A stretch of 64,000 nt of DNA from Nitrospirota bacterium (GTDB lineage: Bacteria; Nitrospirota; Thermodesulfovibrionia; Thermodesulfovibrionales; Dissulfurispiraceae): assembly GCA_016936655.1 (NCBI GenBank), contig JAFGXL010000015.1, positions 62,001 to 126,000 of the forward strand, given 5' to 3'. Shown one piece after another: positions 17,812 to 27,095 of the stretch; the first letter of the stretch is position 1, and every line of letters begins with the position of its first letter. The position numbers and the translations under genes are program-made. Below the pieces are notes generated by a model, which ran no database searches, was not told where the DNA came from, and worked only from the letters and a program-made list of their open reading frames with translations.

Positions 17812-18656
17812 CAGGATATCTTCCTGTATATTGTTGGCGCTGCCTGTTCAAGAGGCAGGTCAAGACCATTTAGCGTCTCTGAATGCCCGACAAAAAGATA
17901 TCCGCCCTTTGCAAGATGCCTGCAAAATTTACTCAATACCCTGTGCTGGGTTTGACGGTCAAAATATATCAGCACATTTCTGCAGAATATAACGCCGAGC
18001 TTCTCCCTGAAGCCAAAATCCTCTTCAAGGAAGTTCAGCCTTCTAAACTTGACAGCCTGTCTAAGCTCAGGCGCTATCCTTACAAGCTGGTTGTTTTTAT
18101 CCCTGCTCCTTAAAAGATACTTTTCACGCAGCGGTTCAGGCATAGGAGATATCTGGTCAAACTTATAAATAGCCCTGTGAGCGCTCTCGAGCACCTTTGT
18201 GCTTATATCAGTTGCGAGCACTGTAAACTGGAAATCCGGCCGGACTGACTGAAACTCTTTAAGCACCATTGATATGGTATAAGGCTCTTCTCCGGTAGAG
18301 CATCCGGCGCTCCAGAGAACAAGCCTGTTTCCCTGTCTGTTTATCAGTTCAGGCACTACACGACTGATTAGATACTCAAAGTGCGCGGGCTCCCTAAAGA
18401 AATCGGTCTTGTTGGTTGTTACCACATCTATCATATGAACAACCTCCTGATCAGCTCCCTCTTCGCTGAACAAAAAGTCGCAATACTCTTCAAATGAATG
18501 CATTTTAAGCGCTCGTAGCCTTTTAAGCAGTCTCGCCTCGAGCATCGTCTTTTTTGAGTCAGCCATTTTTATGCCGCACTCATTCTGGATATATTCGCTA
18601 AGGCGGTTAAAGTCCCTGCCTGACATTGTTATATCTTTTACCTGACGATGAAACAT
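17811..18656 (-). CDS. cheR: Chemotaxis protein methyltransferase
   Basis: Uses S-adenosylmethionine to methylate receptor glutamates. I place the start at ATG 18656 (MFHRQVKD), 281 aa, because the upstream in-frame extension to 18722 runs through a strong hairpin and is unlike the family. An AAAGGA site precedes the chosen start. The N-terminal helical domain contains FNRLSEYIQNECGIK. The SAM-binding domain shows LWSAGCSTGEEPYTISM, VLATDIS and FCRNVLIYFD. It is followed by cheD with a one-base overlap. Confidence 0.94.
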   Translation of the reverse strand: MFHRQVKDITMSGRDFNRLSEYIQNECGIKMADSKKTMLEARLLKRLRALKMHSFEEYCDFLFSEEGADQEVVHMIDVVTTNKTDFFREPAHFEYLISRVVPELINRQGNRLVLWSAGCSTGEEPYTISMVLKEFQSVRPDFQFTVLATDISTKVLESAHRAIYKFDQISPMPEPLREKYLLRSRDKNNQLVRIAPELRQAVKFRRLNFLEEDFGFREKLGVIFCRNVLIYFDRQTQHRVLSKFCRHLAKGGYLFVGHSETLNGLDLPLEQAAPTIYRKIS

Positions 18657-18674
18657 ATTGACCGGTCCTTTTTT

Positions 18675-18716
18675 GATCTGCTGCGGGGTGGGTCCCCCGC
18701 TGCCCCGCAGCAGATC
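18675..18716 (-). other. Strong hairpin in the cheW-cheR gap
   Basis: A perfect 14-bp inverted repeat (GATCTGCTGCGGGG at 18675-18688, its complement at 18703-18716) with a GC-rich 14-base loop fills the short space between the cheW stop and the cheR start. On the transcribed strand the hairpin is followed by A residues, not T residues, so it is not a classic terminator. It could stabilise or process the mRNA and alter the cheW to cheR protein ratio. Confidence 0.6.
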
Positions 18717-18725
18717 ATGCATAAG

Positions 18726-19226
18726 CTACTCAGATCCCGAACCTGAGCTTGCTCCCTGCACAACAGCTATCTCTTCAGATGAAAAGATCTTATCTATGTC
18801 CAGTATCATGATGAACTGGTTGTCTCTCTTGCCCATCCCTGTTATAAAATCTGTTCTGAGCCTTGTGCCTATCTTAGGAGCCGGCTCTATCTGGTCAGGC
18901 TCCAGGTCTATAACCTCCTGCACCGAGTCAGCAAGCGCGCCGAGCACAGTCACTTCGCCTTCAATATTTATTTCCACTATGATGACGCAGGTATTAACCG
19001 TCTTCTCTGTCCTGCTCATCCCAAACTTGAGCCTAAGATCCACCACAGGCACTACACTGCCCCGAAGGTTTATAACTCCGCGCATAAAATCAGGCGTCTG
19101 CGGCACTTTTGTTACAGTTGTGAAGTCAAGCACTTCCCTCACCTTGGATATGTCAACTGAGAAGATCTCTTCATCCAGTTTAAAGGTCAGGTATTGTGTT
19201 GTTTCTGTTATTCCGTTTACGCTCAT
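18726..19226 (-). CDS. cheW: Chemotaxis coupling protein
   Basis: A 166-aa scaffold linking methyl-accepting proteins to CheA. It has the two-lobed CheW fold with YLTFKLDEEIFSVDISKVREVL, FMRGVINLRGSVVPVVDLR (the receptor-contact region), VLGALADSVQEVIDL and FITGMGKRDNQFIMILDIDKI. A GGGAGGG ribosome site precedes the ATG. It lies 15 bases after the methyl-accepting protein gene, with a stable hairpin between it and cheR. Confidence 0.95.
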   Translation of the reverse strand: MSVNGITETTQYLTFKLDEEIFSVDISKVREVLDFTTVTKVPQTPDFMRGVINLRGSVVPVVDLRLKFGMSRTEKTVNTCVIIVEINIEGEVTVLGALADSVQEVIDLEPDQIEPAPKIGTRLRTDFITGMGKRDNQFIMILDIDKIFSSEEIAVVQGASSGSGSE

Positions 19227-19241
19227 ATCACCCTCCCTTTC

Positions 19242-20936
19242 TCAGAATTTCTCGAACTCTTCATCAAGCTTGTCTGAACCTTCACCCATGTCAAGATGGA
19301 CTCCGCCTTTTTTTGCTCCTGATTCAACTTTTTTAGTCTCGTGTCCAATATGAGCAACCTTTGCCTTCTGCAGCGCCTTCGGAGCTGCTGTCTGAGGCCT
19401 TACCACTCGACGGGATGAGCTGCTGCCCCTGTCATCCGCCTTAAAGAAGGCTATAGTGCTCTGGAGCTGTTCTGCCTGCGAAGCGAGTTCTTCTGATGTT
19501 GATGCCATCTGTTCAGAGGCGCTCGCGTTCTGCTGTATCACCTGATCAAGCTGCTGTATTGCCTTGTTGATCTGGTCTGCTCCGCTGTTCTGCTCATTGG
19601 AAGCAGCTGTAATCTCCTGCACCAGCTCCGCTGTTTTTTGTATATCCGGCACCAGCTTGGCAAGCATCTCTCCTGCCTTCTCAGCAACCTCAACGCTGCT
19701 TGTTGAGAGCTGGCTGATCTCTGCTGCTGCTGTCTGGCTGCGCTCAGCGAGTTTGCGCACTTCTGATGCCACAACCGCAAAGCCCTTGCCATGCTCGCCT
19801 GCCCTTGCAGCCTCTATCGCCGCGTTAAGAGCGAGCAGATTAGTCTGGCGCGCTATCTCTTCTATAATTGATATCTTGCCTGCTATCTCTTTCATGGCTG
19901 CCACTGTCTCAGACACAGATTTACCGCTCTCTCTGGCGTCATTCGCTGACTTTAGAGCTATCTTCTCTGTCTGCTGCGCATTGTCAGCATTTTGTTTGAT
20001 GTTGGAAGACATCTGCTCCATTGATGATGACGCCTCTTCTGCTGCTGCTGCCTGCTCAGTGGCTCCCTGGCTCATCTGCTCAGAGCTTGCGCTAAGCTCC
20101 TGGCTGCCTGATGCAACATTGTCAGCCGCGCTCTTCACATCTCCAACTATCTCCTTCAGCTTCTCGACCATTGTCTTCATAGCTTGCAGCAACTGCCCGA
20201 CTTCATCATTGCTGCGGACATCCACATTCATTGTGAGATCACCCTGCGAAAGTCGAGTAGCCACATCAACTCCCTCGCTGACAGGTTTAACAATACTGCG
20301 GGTTATAAAGAGCGCCATGCCTATAGCAAACAAAATGCTGATACCGGCTAGACTGAACAGTTCAATTCTGGCCTCGGAGTATTCTTTCTTTGCTTCTTCA
20401 TGCCTCATCTTGTTTCTCTCCACCTGAAACACAATAAGCTCATCAAGCATATCCATGAGTTTTCTTCCTGCAGGCCTCACTTCTTTCATCAGCACTTCTG
20501 CTGCATCAGCATCTTTATTTGCGGAGATCAATGCGACCATCTTGTTATTTACTTCCCGTGTGGCAGTGAGAGCAACATTAAGCTTGGCAAACAGCTCTTT
20601 GCCCTTATCATCTTTTGTAAGCTCATCCACTTTTTTTGATGCAGCATTGTATTTGTCGCGCTCTTCCGCTATAGTCTTCAGTGCGTTTTGACGCTGAGCA
20701 GAATCCTTTACAATTACAAGATTCCTGAGCTGAATATTGATTTCTGCAACGCTTCCAGACATTGTATTGGCATGAATAAGACGCGTTGTATTGACATTAA
20801 CTATACGCTCGAGATTTTCCTGTATTCCACTCATGCTGTGTATGCTAAGCCCTATAGCAATAACCATTAATACAAGCACCACAGCAAAAGCTACACCCAG
20901 CCGCATACCTATCTTCATGTTATAAAACCACTTCAT
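19242..20936 (-). CDS. Methyl-accepting chemotaxis protein (4HB sensor, HAMP)
   Basis: A 564-aa transmembrane receptor. TM1 is about 11-31, a periplasmic four-helix-bundle sensor spans 32-190, TM2 about 192-212, HAMP about 213-265, and a long cytoplasmic signalling domain (about 270-500) contains the hairpin tip [20 protein letters not shown]. The C-terminus is a flexible basic linker ending in the acidic-aromatic tail LDEEFEKF, resembling the CheR/CheD-recruiting tails of some receptors. The ribosome site is GGAGGG. Its ligand cannot be told; 4HB sensors bind small molecules or partner proteins. It is cotranscribed between cheA and cheW. Confidence 0.94.
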   Translation of the reverse strand: MKWFYNMKIGMRLGVAFAVVLVLMVIAIGLSIHSMSGIQENLERIVNVNTTRLIHANTMSGSVAEINIQLRNLVIVKDSAQRQNALKTIAEERDKYNAASKKVDELTKDDKGKELFAKLNVALTATREVNNKMVALISANKDADAAEVLMKEVRPAGRKLMDMLDELIVFQVERNKMRHEEAKKEYSEARIELFSLAGISILFAIGMALFITRSIVKPVSEGVDVATRLSQGDLTMNVDVRSNDEVGQLLQAMKTMVEKLKEIVGDVKSAADNVASGSQELSASSEQMSQGATEQAAAAEEASSSMEQMSSNIKQNADNAQQTEKIALKSANDARESGKSVSETVAAMKEIAGKISIIEEIARQTNLLALNAAIEAARAGEHGKGFAVVASEVRKLAERSQTAAAEISQLSTSSVEVAEKAGEMLAKLVPDIQKTAELVQEITAASNEQNSGADQINKAIQQLDQVIQQNASASEQMASTSEELASQAEQLQSTIAFFKADDRGSSSSRRVVRPQTAAPKALQKAKVAHIGHETKKVESGAKKGGVHLDMGEGSDKLDEEFEKF

Positions 20937-20995
20937 AATGTCCCTCCTTCTGTTTTTTTAAATTCATCCAGCTATGCGCACTTTGATTAAGAGTT

Positions 20996-23101
20996 CTATC
21001 TCGCCACCTCCCGCTTTTCTGCGCTCTCTACAAGTTTTTGTGTATCAAGTATCAGTGCCACGCTGCCGTTGCCCAGTATAGTGGCCCCTGATATCCCGTC
21101 TGCTTCTTTATAAAATCTCCCGAGGTTTTTAAGCACAGTCTGGTGCTCTCCTATTACATGATCAACCACAAAACCGACCCTCATGCCATTGACTTCAGTT
21201 ATAACAACCTGCTCTATTGCAGGCTTCTGCCCAGCCATATCGAACTGCTCGCGCAGGCTTATATACGGCACAAGCTCTCCGCGCACAGTAACAGTGTTTT
21301 TGCCATGCGCAGCTGCCCGCTCTTTTTCCGTCAGCTCTATGCACTCCTGCACAGCTGACAGCGGCAGCACAAAGCTGTCCTGCTCTATATTCACGAGCAG
21401 TCCGTCGATAATGGCGAGTGTGAGCGGCAGTTTGAGTGTGATGGTTGTGCCGATATTTTTTTCGCTCTCTATCTCTATTGAACCCCTCAATGAGTCGATC
21501 GCTTTTTTGACAACATCCATGCCTACGCCGCGGCCGGATACATTTGTTACTGTCTTGGCAGTAGAGAATCCGGGCAGCAGTATTAGTGAGAATATCTCCT
21601 TGTCCGTCAGAGAAGCATCATGCGATATAAGCCCCTTCTCTACCGCCTTTGCCCGTATCACATCAGGGTCAAGGCCTTTTCCGTCGTCAATTATCTCAAT
21701 CAGGACATTAGCGCCTGAATGTCTGGCAGAAAGATGCAGATTGCCTCTTCTGGGCTTGCCTGCTGCCTCGCGCTCATCAGGCAATTCTATGCCGTGATCT
21801 ATGCTGTTTCTTATAAGGTGCACCATCGGGTCGCCGAGCTTGTCTATAACAGTCTTGTCCAGTTCTGTCTCTGCGCCATCGGTTGTGAGCTCTATCTCCT
21901 TATGCAGCTCATTTGAAAGATCGCGCACAAGCCTCTTGAATTTGCTGAATGTGCTGCCAATAGGGAGCATGCGTATGCTCATCGTGTTATCACGAAGTTC
22001 AGCAGAAAGACGCTCCACCTCTTCAGATATAAGCAGCAGCTCAGGATTGTTGTTATTTGCGGCTGTCTGTGTGAGCCTTGCCTGCACTGTTACGAGTTCG
22101 CCGACAAGGTTTACAAGCATGTCGAGCTTTTCTGAGGCAACCCTTATGCTGGTATCGGTCTCTACCTTTTGTCGCTTGTCGCGCACTCCCTGTATATGCT
22201 TCTGCTCAGTCAGCGCTGTCTGTATCTGGTCGCTGCTGACAAGTCCTTCTTCAACCAGCAGTTCGCCTATCCTCTTTTGTTTGTTCAGCACATTCTGGAG
22301 CGATTCAGCCGAAATATCGCCCCTTTCTGCGAGTATTTCGCCAACCTTCTTTACGCTCACTTCTCCATCTGTGCCGGTCAGACGGTCAATAACATCTATC
22401 TTGAGTTCGCACTCATCCTCAACAAATATGAACACATCCTTTATAGCGTCAATCCCGAACTCTGTTGTCAGTATGATGTCCCAGTATGTGTAGCACATTT
22501 CAGGATCAAGATCAGTCATGAGCGGAATGTCGCATGTCTGTGCGACTATGGTGCTTTCACCCATTTCTGACAAATCCGAAAGAAACATGAGGGGATTGAT
22601 GCCGCGGGTTATTATGTCTGCCACAGGGCGAAACCTTATGCGGTAGGTGATGAGCTCAGATTCAGCTTCTTCTTTTTTTGTCTTTTTGGACTTTTCATCA
22701 AGACTGCCCTTTGCTGAGGCAGGCGCCATCTTTTTGAAGGCCGCAACAAGCTTAACCCTTTTTGTCTTGTCGCCTGCCGGCTCACCATCAGCAGCATCCA
22801 GCATTGCCCTTATCTGGTCCCTTGCCTCCAGCGTCAGGTCTATAAGCTCTTTTGTAACAGTCGCCTTGCCGTTTCTGACCAGGTCGAACACTGTTTCTAT
22901 CTCATGAGTGAATGATACTATCTCATCAAACCCGAACATCGCGCCGGAGCCTTTTATGGTATGCATTGCCCTGAATACGCGGCCTATCAGGTCAGCGTCC
23001 TGAGGTGTCTCCTCAAGCTCAAGAAGCGAGCCCTCCAGTTCAGCAAGCAGCTCTGATGCCTCTTCCCTGAAAACTTCCTTGTGCTTGTCGGTCATTGACA
23101 T
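20996..23101 (-). CDS. cheA: Chemotaxis histidine kinase CheA with internal MshEN-like repeats
   Basis: A 701-aa kinase at the centre of the array. The Hpt domain is at 1-105 with His47 (FRAMHTIKGSGAMFG). A variable middle domain covers about 150-240. Two tandem motifs follow at 251-275 (VGEILAERGDISAESLQNVL) and 277-300 (IGELLVEEGLVSSDQIQTAL). Then come dimerisation (EKLDMLVNLVGELVTVQARL), HATPase (HLIRNSIDHGIE, GVGMDVVKK) and CheW-like domains. The two repeats match the RLGxLLxxxGxxxxxxLxxAL pattern of MshEN domains, some of which bind cyclic di-GMP. No phospho-acceptor CheY is fused. It follows the STAS gene by two bases. Confidence 0.95.
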   Translation of the reverse strand: MSMTDKHKEVFREEASELLAELEGSLLELEETPQDADLIGRVFRAMHTIKGSGAMFGFDEIVSFTHEIETVFDLVRNGKATVTKELIDLTLEARDQIRAMLDAADGEPAGDKTKRVKLVAAFKKMAPASAKGSLDEKSKKTKKEEAESELITYRIRFRPVADIITRGINPLMFLSDLSEMGESTIVAQTCDIPLMTDLDPEMCYTYWDIILTTEFGIDAIKDVFIFVEDECELKIDVIDRLTGTDGEVSVKKVGEILAERGDISAESLQNVLNKQKRIGELLVEEGLVSSDQIQTALTEQKHIQGVRDKRQKVETDTSIRVASEKLDMLVNLVGELVTVQARLTQTAANNNNPELLLISEEVERLSAELRDNTMSIRMLPIGSTFSKFKRLVRDLSNELHKEIELTTDGAETELDKTVIDKLGDPMVHLIRNSIDHGIELPDEREAAGKPRRGNLHLSARHSGANVLIEIIDDGKGLDPDVIRAKAVEKGLISHDASLTDKEIFSLILLPGFSTAKTVTNVSGRGVGMDVVKKAIDSLRGSIEIESEKNIGTTITLKLPLTLAIIDGLLVNIEQDSFVLPLSAVQECIELTEKERAAAHGKNTVTVRGELVPYISLREQFDMAGQKPAIEQVVITEVNGMRVGFVVDHVIGEHQTVLKNLGRFYKEADGISGATILGNGSVALILDTQKLVESAEKREVAR

Positions 23102-23103
23102 AT

Positions 23104-23445
23104 CTATTCCCCTTTTATCCAGAGACAGCTTCGGGTTTTGTCATGGACGCAGCCAATCTCTCTCCTGAAGCCTGACTGTTTGATTATCTTCTTCACCGAT
23201 TCGCTCCTTCTGCCTTCGATCTCAAATTTTTTGTTCAACGCAATGCTGGTGCGATGCGCGGAGCAGAGGAACTGGAGCGCAAATATGTCCGCGTCAGTAA
23301 CCTTTTCGAAGTTCATAATTATTGATTCAGCATTCTCGAATGCTTCCAGTATCTTTGTTCGCAGAGGGACAATATCATCTATCATCACTTCGCCTTCAAG
23401 ATTCATCAAACAGATATTCCCGTTATTCTCTACCTTCAGCTCCAT
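23104..23445 (-). CDS. STAS-domain protein
   Basis: A 113-aa single-domain STAS protein (anti-anti-sigma-like fold) with the start at MELKVENNG, where GGGGGG serves as ribosome site. The frame also runs up to 23484, overlapping cheY, but that part is not conserved. Key features are LMNLEGEVMIDDI near the N-terminus and the ADIFALQFLCSAHRTS helix. The usual phospho-serine position (DSSG) is ADIFA here, so regulation by serine phosphorylation is doubtful. STAS proteins often appear next to cheA/cheY in non-flagellar chemosensory operons. Its partner is probably within this operon. Confidence 0.8.
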   Translation of the reverse strand: MELKVENNGNICLMNLEGEVMIDDIVPLRTKILEAFENAESIIMNFEKVTDADIFALQFLCSAHRTSIALNKKFEIEGRRSESVKKIIKQSGFRREIGCVHDKTRSCLWIKGE

Positions 23446-23458
23446 TGCGTCCCCCCGA

Positions 23459-23824
23459 TTATTTGACGAATTTCTTGACAACATCCTTCAGCTGATCCGG
23501 CACAAAAGGTTTTACCAGCCAGCCGCTTGCGCCGGCTTCTTTGCCCTGCTGTTTTTTTGATTCCTGAGATTCTGTGGTGAGCATAACTATCGGAACAAAA
23601 CGGTTGCCAGCCGTTGTTCTGAAAGTCTTGATGAATTCTATGCCGTCCATCTCCGGCATATTCAGGTCTGTTACAACCATATCTATCTTTGCTCCACTGA
23701 TTTTAGAAAGTGCGTCCTTTCCGTTTACAGCTGCTATTACATCGTATCCGGCATCTTTGAGTGTGAAGGCTACGAGCTGCCTCATTGAAGCAGAGTCGTC
23801 AACAATAAGAATCGTCTTTGGCAT
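23459..23824 (-). CDS. cheY: CheY-like single-domain response regulator
   Basis: A 121-aa receiver domain. Conserved residues are visible: the acidic pocket IVDDSASMRQ, phospho-acceptor D54 in VVTDLNMPEMDG, T84 region MLTTES, and K106 in LVKPF. It is phosphorylated by CheA and passes the signal to an effector. Flagellar motor genes are absent here, so the effector may be type IV pili or another process. It sits between the second methyl-accepting protein and the STAS gene. Confidence 0.93.
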   Translation of the reverse strand: MPKTILIVDDSASMRQLVAFTLKDAGYDVIAAVNGKDALSKISGAKIDMVVTDLNMPEMDGIEFIKTFRTTAGNRFVPIVMLTTESQESKKQQGKEAGASGWLVKPFVPDQLKDVVKKFVK

Positions 23825-23850
23825 GCCTTAAGTTCCTCCTTATATAAGCT

Positions 23851-25011
23851 TCAAGATTTATTTTTAAGAATTTTTTGTATTACTTTGCGCTCAGAATCCA
23901 TGGTGTACATTTTTTCGAGCCAGGCAGCGCTTCCGCTCTCTTCAATCAAGTGCATTTTTTTGCTCATCTCATCTGCCCTTAGTGTCATATCCTCAAATTC
24001 GGTCTTAAATGACATGAGCGGTTCGATCACATGCTCAATTCTCTGTCTGGTTATATCCTGAAACTGCATGGATACAAGGATACCGCTTATGTCTTTAGCG
24101 AGCCCTTCTGTGCCTTCTGATATTTCATCCAGCTTTTCCCTGGCAGATTCAAGCACTCCATCTATCTGCTGAAGGGTGTTTTCGACAACAGAATCTGCCT
24201 GTGTTGATCGTTCTTCTATATCTGCTGCGTTCTGTCCTGTTCTCTGGCATATGCTGCTGAGGTCTGACTCGATCTTGACTATAAGTTTGCGTATGCCTTC
24301 AGCAGCGCTGTTGGAAGATTCAGCAAGCCTGCGCACCTCATCAGCAACTATCGCAAAGCCCCTGCCGTGTTCTCCTGCTCTTGCTGCCTCAATAGCAGCA
24401 TTAAGCGCGACCATATTAATCCTGTCCGCAAGGCTCTCAATCTCAGCAACTATCTTTTTGATACTCTCTGCATCGCCTAATATTAGCGTAAGATCTTCAA
24501 GCGCCTGTTTAGCAACTCCATCTATGCTTCTTAAGTTGGATATAATCTCATGAAGCGCTGTTCTGCTTATATCAAGGAATGCCGCGCTCTCTGCGCCTTT
24601 GCCGCCTGCAAGCCCGGAAAAAGCTTCTGAAGCCTTTGATGACTGGCCTCTTGCTCTCTGGACTATATCCATAAACCTTTCTCCTATTTCGAGTGCTGCC
24701 TTTTCTGTCTCATCAACAACCTCTCTAAGCTGATCTGTAAGCACAGGGAATATGCGCACACGGTCACGCATCAGAGCAGATATAGGCTCCATGCAGGACT
24801 CCAGCTCTTTTATATGCTGCTCTTCGCGTTTTTGGAATGTTTTTTCGAGTGCTTCAGAATAGATTTTTATCAGATATATAATTGCGGCAATGGCTGCCGG
24901 GATAATAACAAGAGCTGCTATGATGCTCGCCATATAGCCGCTTATAAAGGCTGGAACTGATGCCAGAATGACAATTAGTGATACAGCTGGTATGAGTTTT
25001 TTCCGGGACAT
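23851..25011 (-). CDS. Methyl-accepting protein with short membrane anchor and no periplasmic sensor
   Basis: A 386-aa receptor-like protein. Two closely spaced hydrophobic segments (about residues 7-46) anchor it with almost no external loop. The rest is a coiled-coil signalling domain containing [21 protein letters not shown]. After the tip the helices diverge from classical receptors ([19 protein letters not shown]), a pattern seen in MCP-like proteins near STAS and receiver genes. It probably senses an internal cue or membrane state. ATG at 25011 is preferred over the TTG just before it because AGGGAGGG is well placed. Confidence 0.88.
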   Translation of the reverse strand: MSRKKLIPAVSLIVILASVPAFISGYMASIIAALVIIPAAIAAIIYLIKIYSEALEKTFQKREEQHIKELESCMEPISALMRDRVRIFPVLTDQLREVVDETEKAALEIGERFMDIVQRARGQSSKASEAFSGLAGGKGAESAAFLDISRTALHEIISNLRSIDGVAKQALEDLTLILGDAESIKKIVAEIESLADRINMVALNAAIEAARAGEHGRGFAIVADEVRRLAESSNSAAEGIRKLIVKIESDLSSICQRTGQNAADIEERSTQADSVVENTLQQIDGVLESAREKLDEISEGTEGLAKDISGILVSMQFQDITRQRIEHVIEPLMSFKTEFEDMTLRADEMSKKMHLIEESGSAAWLEKMYTMDSERKVIQKILKNKS

Positions 25012-25027
25012 CAAGTCCCTCCCTTTT

Positions 25028-25417
25028 TCAGTTTTTTCTGTTTGCTATCATTACATCTACCTTATGAAGCAGCTCCTCAGGCTCAAACTGTTTAACCATC
25101 AACTCTGTATATCCGTTGCGCCCAAGTTCGAGTGCATAGCTTGTATTGTCAGCATGACCGCTCAGCACAAGAACCGGCGTTGCGATATCATTGCGCTGCA
25201 GTGCATAAACAAACTCTATGCCTGACATTACAGGCATCTGTATATCCAGTATTATCAGATCATAAAAACTGTTATGCTCTTCAGCATTCATCAGCATATC
25301 CAGTCCCTGCGCACCATTTGATGCCTCATCAACCTCATACCCGGCCCTCTTTAGAGTCAACTTAAGAGCAAATCTGAACTGCTCTTCATCATCAACTATC
25401 AGAATTTTGTTGCTCAT
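25028..25417 (-). CDS. Single-domain response regulator, first gene of the chemosensory operon
   Basis: A 129-aa receiver starting at [13 protein letters not shown], chosen because GAGGTGG stands just upstream. The frame runs on to 25471, but that extension contains the sigma-54 promoter. Phospho-acceptor Asp is in [13 protein letters not shown]. The conserved switch Ser/Thr is in VLVLSGHAD. The usual lysine motif KP is changed to VKQFEPE, with K kept. No output domain is present. It is separated by 13 bases from the methyl-accepting protein gene downstream. Confidence 0.88.
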   Translation of the reverse strand: MSNKILIVDDEEQFRFALKLTLKRAGYEVDEASNGAQGLDMLMNAEEHNSFYDLIILDIQMPVMSGIEFVYALQRNDIATPVLVLSGHADNTSYALELGRNGYTELMVKQFEPEELLHKVDVMIANRKN

Positions 25418-25454
25418 CACATCCACCTCATAACTGATTTTGACACTTTTCTTT

Positions 25455-25470
25455 TGCATGAACAGTGCCA
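25455..25470 (-). promoter_or_regulatory. Sigma-54 (-24/-12) promoter of the chemosensory operon
   Basis: The minus strand reads TGGCACTGTTCATGCA, with a perfect TGGCAC -24 element and a -12 GC twelve bases on (ATGCA instead of TTGCA). Predicted transcription start is near 25444, about 27 bases before the first gene's start codon at 25417. An NtrC-type activator gene lies immediately upstream. Confidence 0.72.
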
Positions 25471-25497
25471 CTATTCTGAAATAATTTTTTTAGTTAA

Positions 25498-25607
25498 AAA
25501 TCAGAGGGTTTTGTTAAATCATGATAACTAGGGATGAGATGATGATACTGCAAAAAACTTTTACAAAAATCGCCTGGATGTATGAATTGTCTTTGGAAAT
25601 CAGAGGG
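25498..25607. repeat. Direct repeat pair upstream of the sigma-54 promoter
   Basis: AAATCAGAGGG occurs at 25498-25508 and again at 25597-25607, 99 bases apart, in the 200-base gap between the NtrC-type gene and the operon. The copies lie about 30 and 130 bases upstream of the -24 element, the distance expected for activator sites. Their role is inferred only from position. Confidence 0.4.
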
Positions 25608-25667
25608 GTAACTTATCAGCAACTTTTCTTTATGCTGCAACTAAAGTTTCACTATTTGTATTTAGAA

Positions 25668-27095
25668 TTATTCAGCTTGATTGCTTTTATTTAAACGCTT
25701 GTTAAGAGCCTGCCTTGTGATTCCTAAAAGAGATGCAGCTACACCCTGATTGCCGCCGGAGCGTTTAAGCGCCTCATTGATAACATGCTCCTGAACTTCC
25801 TTAAGAGTTGGAAAACCTCTTGTCATCTCTATATGCAGATCTCTGTCTTTTGCACCAGCCGGCACAGTCTCTGGCATGTTCCTGCCTGTACTGCATATAT
25901 AAGACCTGAAGCTCTGCATAGATAGCAGTCCTGATTTATGCCTTGCCACAGCATCAAAAACCATCGCCTTCAGCTCCCTTATATTGCCGGGGTAGTGGTA
26001 AGCAGCGAGAAGATCAAAAAGTTCAACTGTGGGTGAAGGCATCTTTTTGCCCATCTCATTAGCAGCATCTTTTAGAAATTGAGCTGTGAGCAGCGGGATA
26101 TCTTCTACCCTGTCCCTCAGAGGCGGCAGATCTATCTGGTGAGTCCTGAGTCTGAAGTAGAGATCCTTTCTGAATTTTTTTTCAGCCATAAACTGTTTGA
26201 GGTCGCAGTTGGTAGCCACAACAATCCTTGCGTCACTTCTTTTAGGAATATCAGATCCTATCTCATAGTACTCACTCTCCTGAAGCAGCCGCAGCAGCTT
26301 GGTTTGAGATGGCTCGCTCAGATCACCTATTTCATCCAAAAAGATCGTTCCGCCTGCTGCCTGCTCTATAAGTCCGATGCGGCTTGAGTCTGCTCCTGAA
26401 AACGCTCCTTTTTTATGTCCAAAGAGTGTGTCAGAGAAGAACGCGTCATCAACCCCCGCAATGTTTACAGCCACAAACTTACCGTTTCTGCAGCTGACTT
26501 TATGTATTGCATTTGCTATAAGCTCTTTTCCTGCGCCTGTTTCACCGCTTATAAGTACAGGCTGGTTTGTCAGCGCTATAGCCTCTATATATTTGAAAAT
26601 GGACTTCATCTTTTTACTCTGTGTGATTATGTCAGCAAATGCTTCCTCATCAGTAATGCGGTCTTTTAACAGCTGTTCTTTTAGTGAGGTGACCTCAATT
26701 TTTAAATTGAAGATATCCACAGCCTTTTTAAGCGCTGAAACAAGCCTCGGCTCTTCAACAGGCTTAACCAGGTAATCAAGTGCTCCATTCTTCATGCAGC
26801 TGATTGCTGTATCAAGCTCTTCAACAGCTGTCATAACAATAACCTGAATATTGGGAAAGACTTCCTTTATATCCGGGAGGAGTTCTTTGCCGGATTTATA
26901 AGGCATACTCAGATCCAGCACAACAACTGAAACATGATTTTTTGATAAAAATGGAATAAGCTCCCTGCTGTCATCAATGGTGACGATATTTGAGATTCCG
27001 TTGCGTTTAAGGATTATGCTTGTGCCGAGCAGTATCTGTGGATCATCATCAACAAGGAGTATGCATGGGCCAGAAACCGATGGGCTGTGAATCAC
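25668..27095 (-). CDS. NtrC-family sigma-54-dependent response regulator
   Basis: A 475-aa activator. The receiver (about 10-125, D61 in VVVLDLSMPYKSG) is followed by an AAA+ domain (about 160-390) with Walker A GETGAGKE, Walker B GTIFLDEIGDL and the sigma-54 contact loop as GAFSGA instead of the usual GAFTGA. The C-terminal Fis-type helix-turn-helix is at about 440-470 (GGNQGVAASLLGITRQALNKRL). It starts with GTG overlapping the kinase stop (GTGA), so the two are a coupled pair. Two sigma-54 promoters occur in this window, one directly downstream of this gene; regulation of the che operon is a reasonable inference. Confidence 0.93.
   Translation of the reverse strand: MIHSPSVSGPCILLVDDDPQILLGTSIILKRNGISNIVTIDDSRELIPFLSKNHVSVVVLDLSMPYKSGKELLPDIKEVFPNIQVIVMTAVEELDTAISCMKNGALDYLVKPVEEPRLVSALKKAVDIFNLKIEVTSLKEQLLKDRITDEEAFADIITQSKKMKSIFKYIEAIALTNQPVLISGETGAGKELIANAIHKVSCRNGKFVAVNIAGVDDAFFSDTLFGHKKGAFSGADSSRIGLIEQAAGGTIFLDEIGDLSEPSQTKLLRLLQESEYYEIGSDIPKRSDARIVVATNCDLKQFMAEKKFRKDLYFRLRTHQIDLPPLRDRVEDIPLLTAQFLKDAANEMGKKMPSPTVELFDLLAAYHYPGNIRELKAMVFDAVARHKSGLLSMQSFRSYICSTGRNMPETVPAGAKDRDLHIEMTRGFPTLKEVQEHVINEALKRSGGNQGVAASLLGITRQALNKRLNKSNQAE

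Noticed and set aside
18658-19353. 231-codon antisense frame opposite cheW
   Set aside because: Ser- and Thr-rich shadow of the cheW coding strand without any family motif.
19564-20427. Long antisense frame opposite the methyl-accepting protein
   Set aside because: Long opposite-strand frames are typical over Ala/Ser/Glu-rich coiled-coil genes; no ribosome site or recognisable domain.
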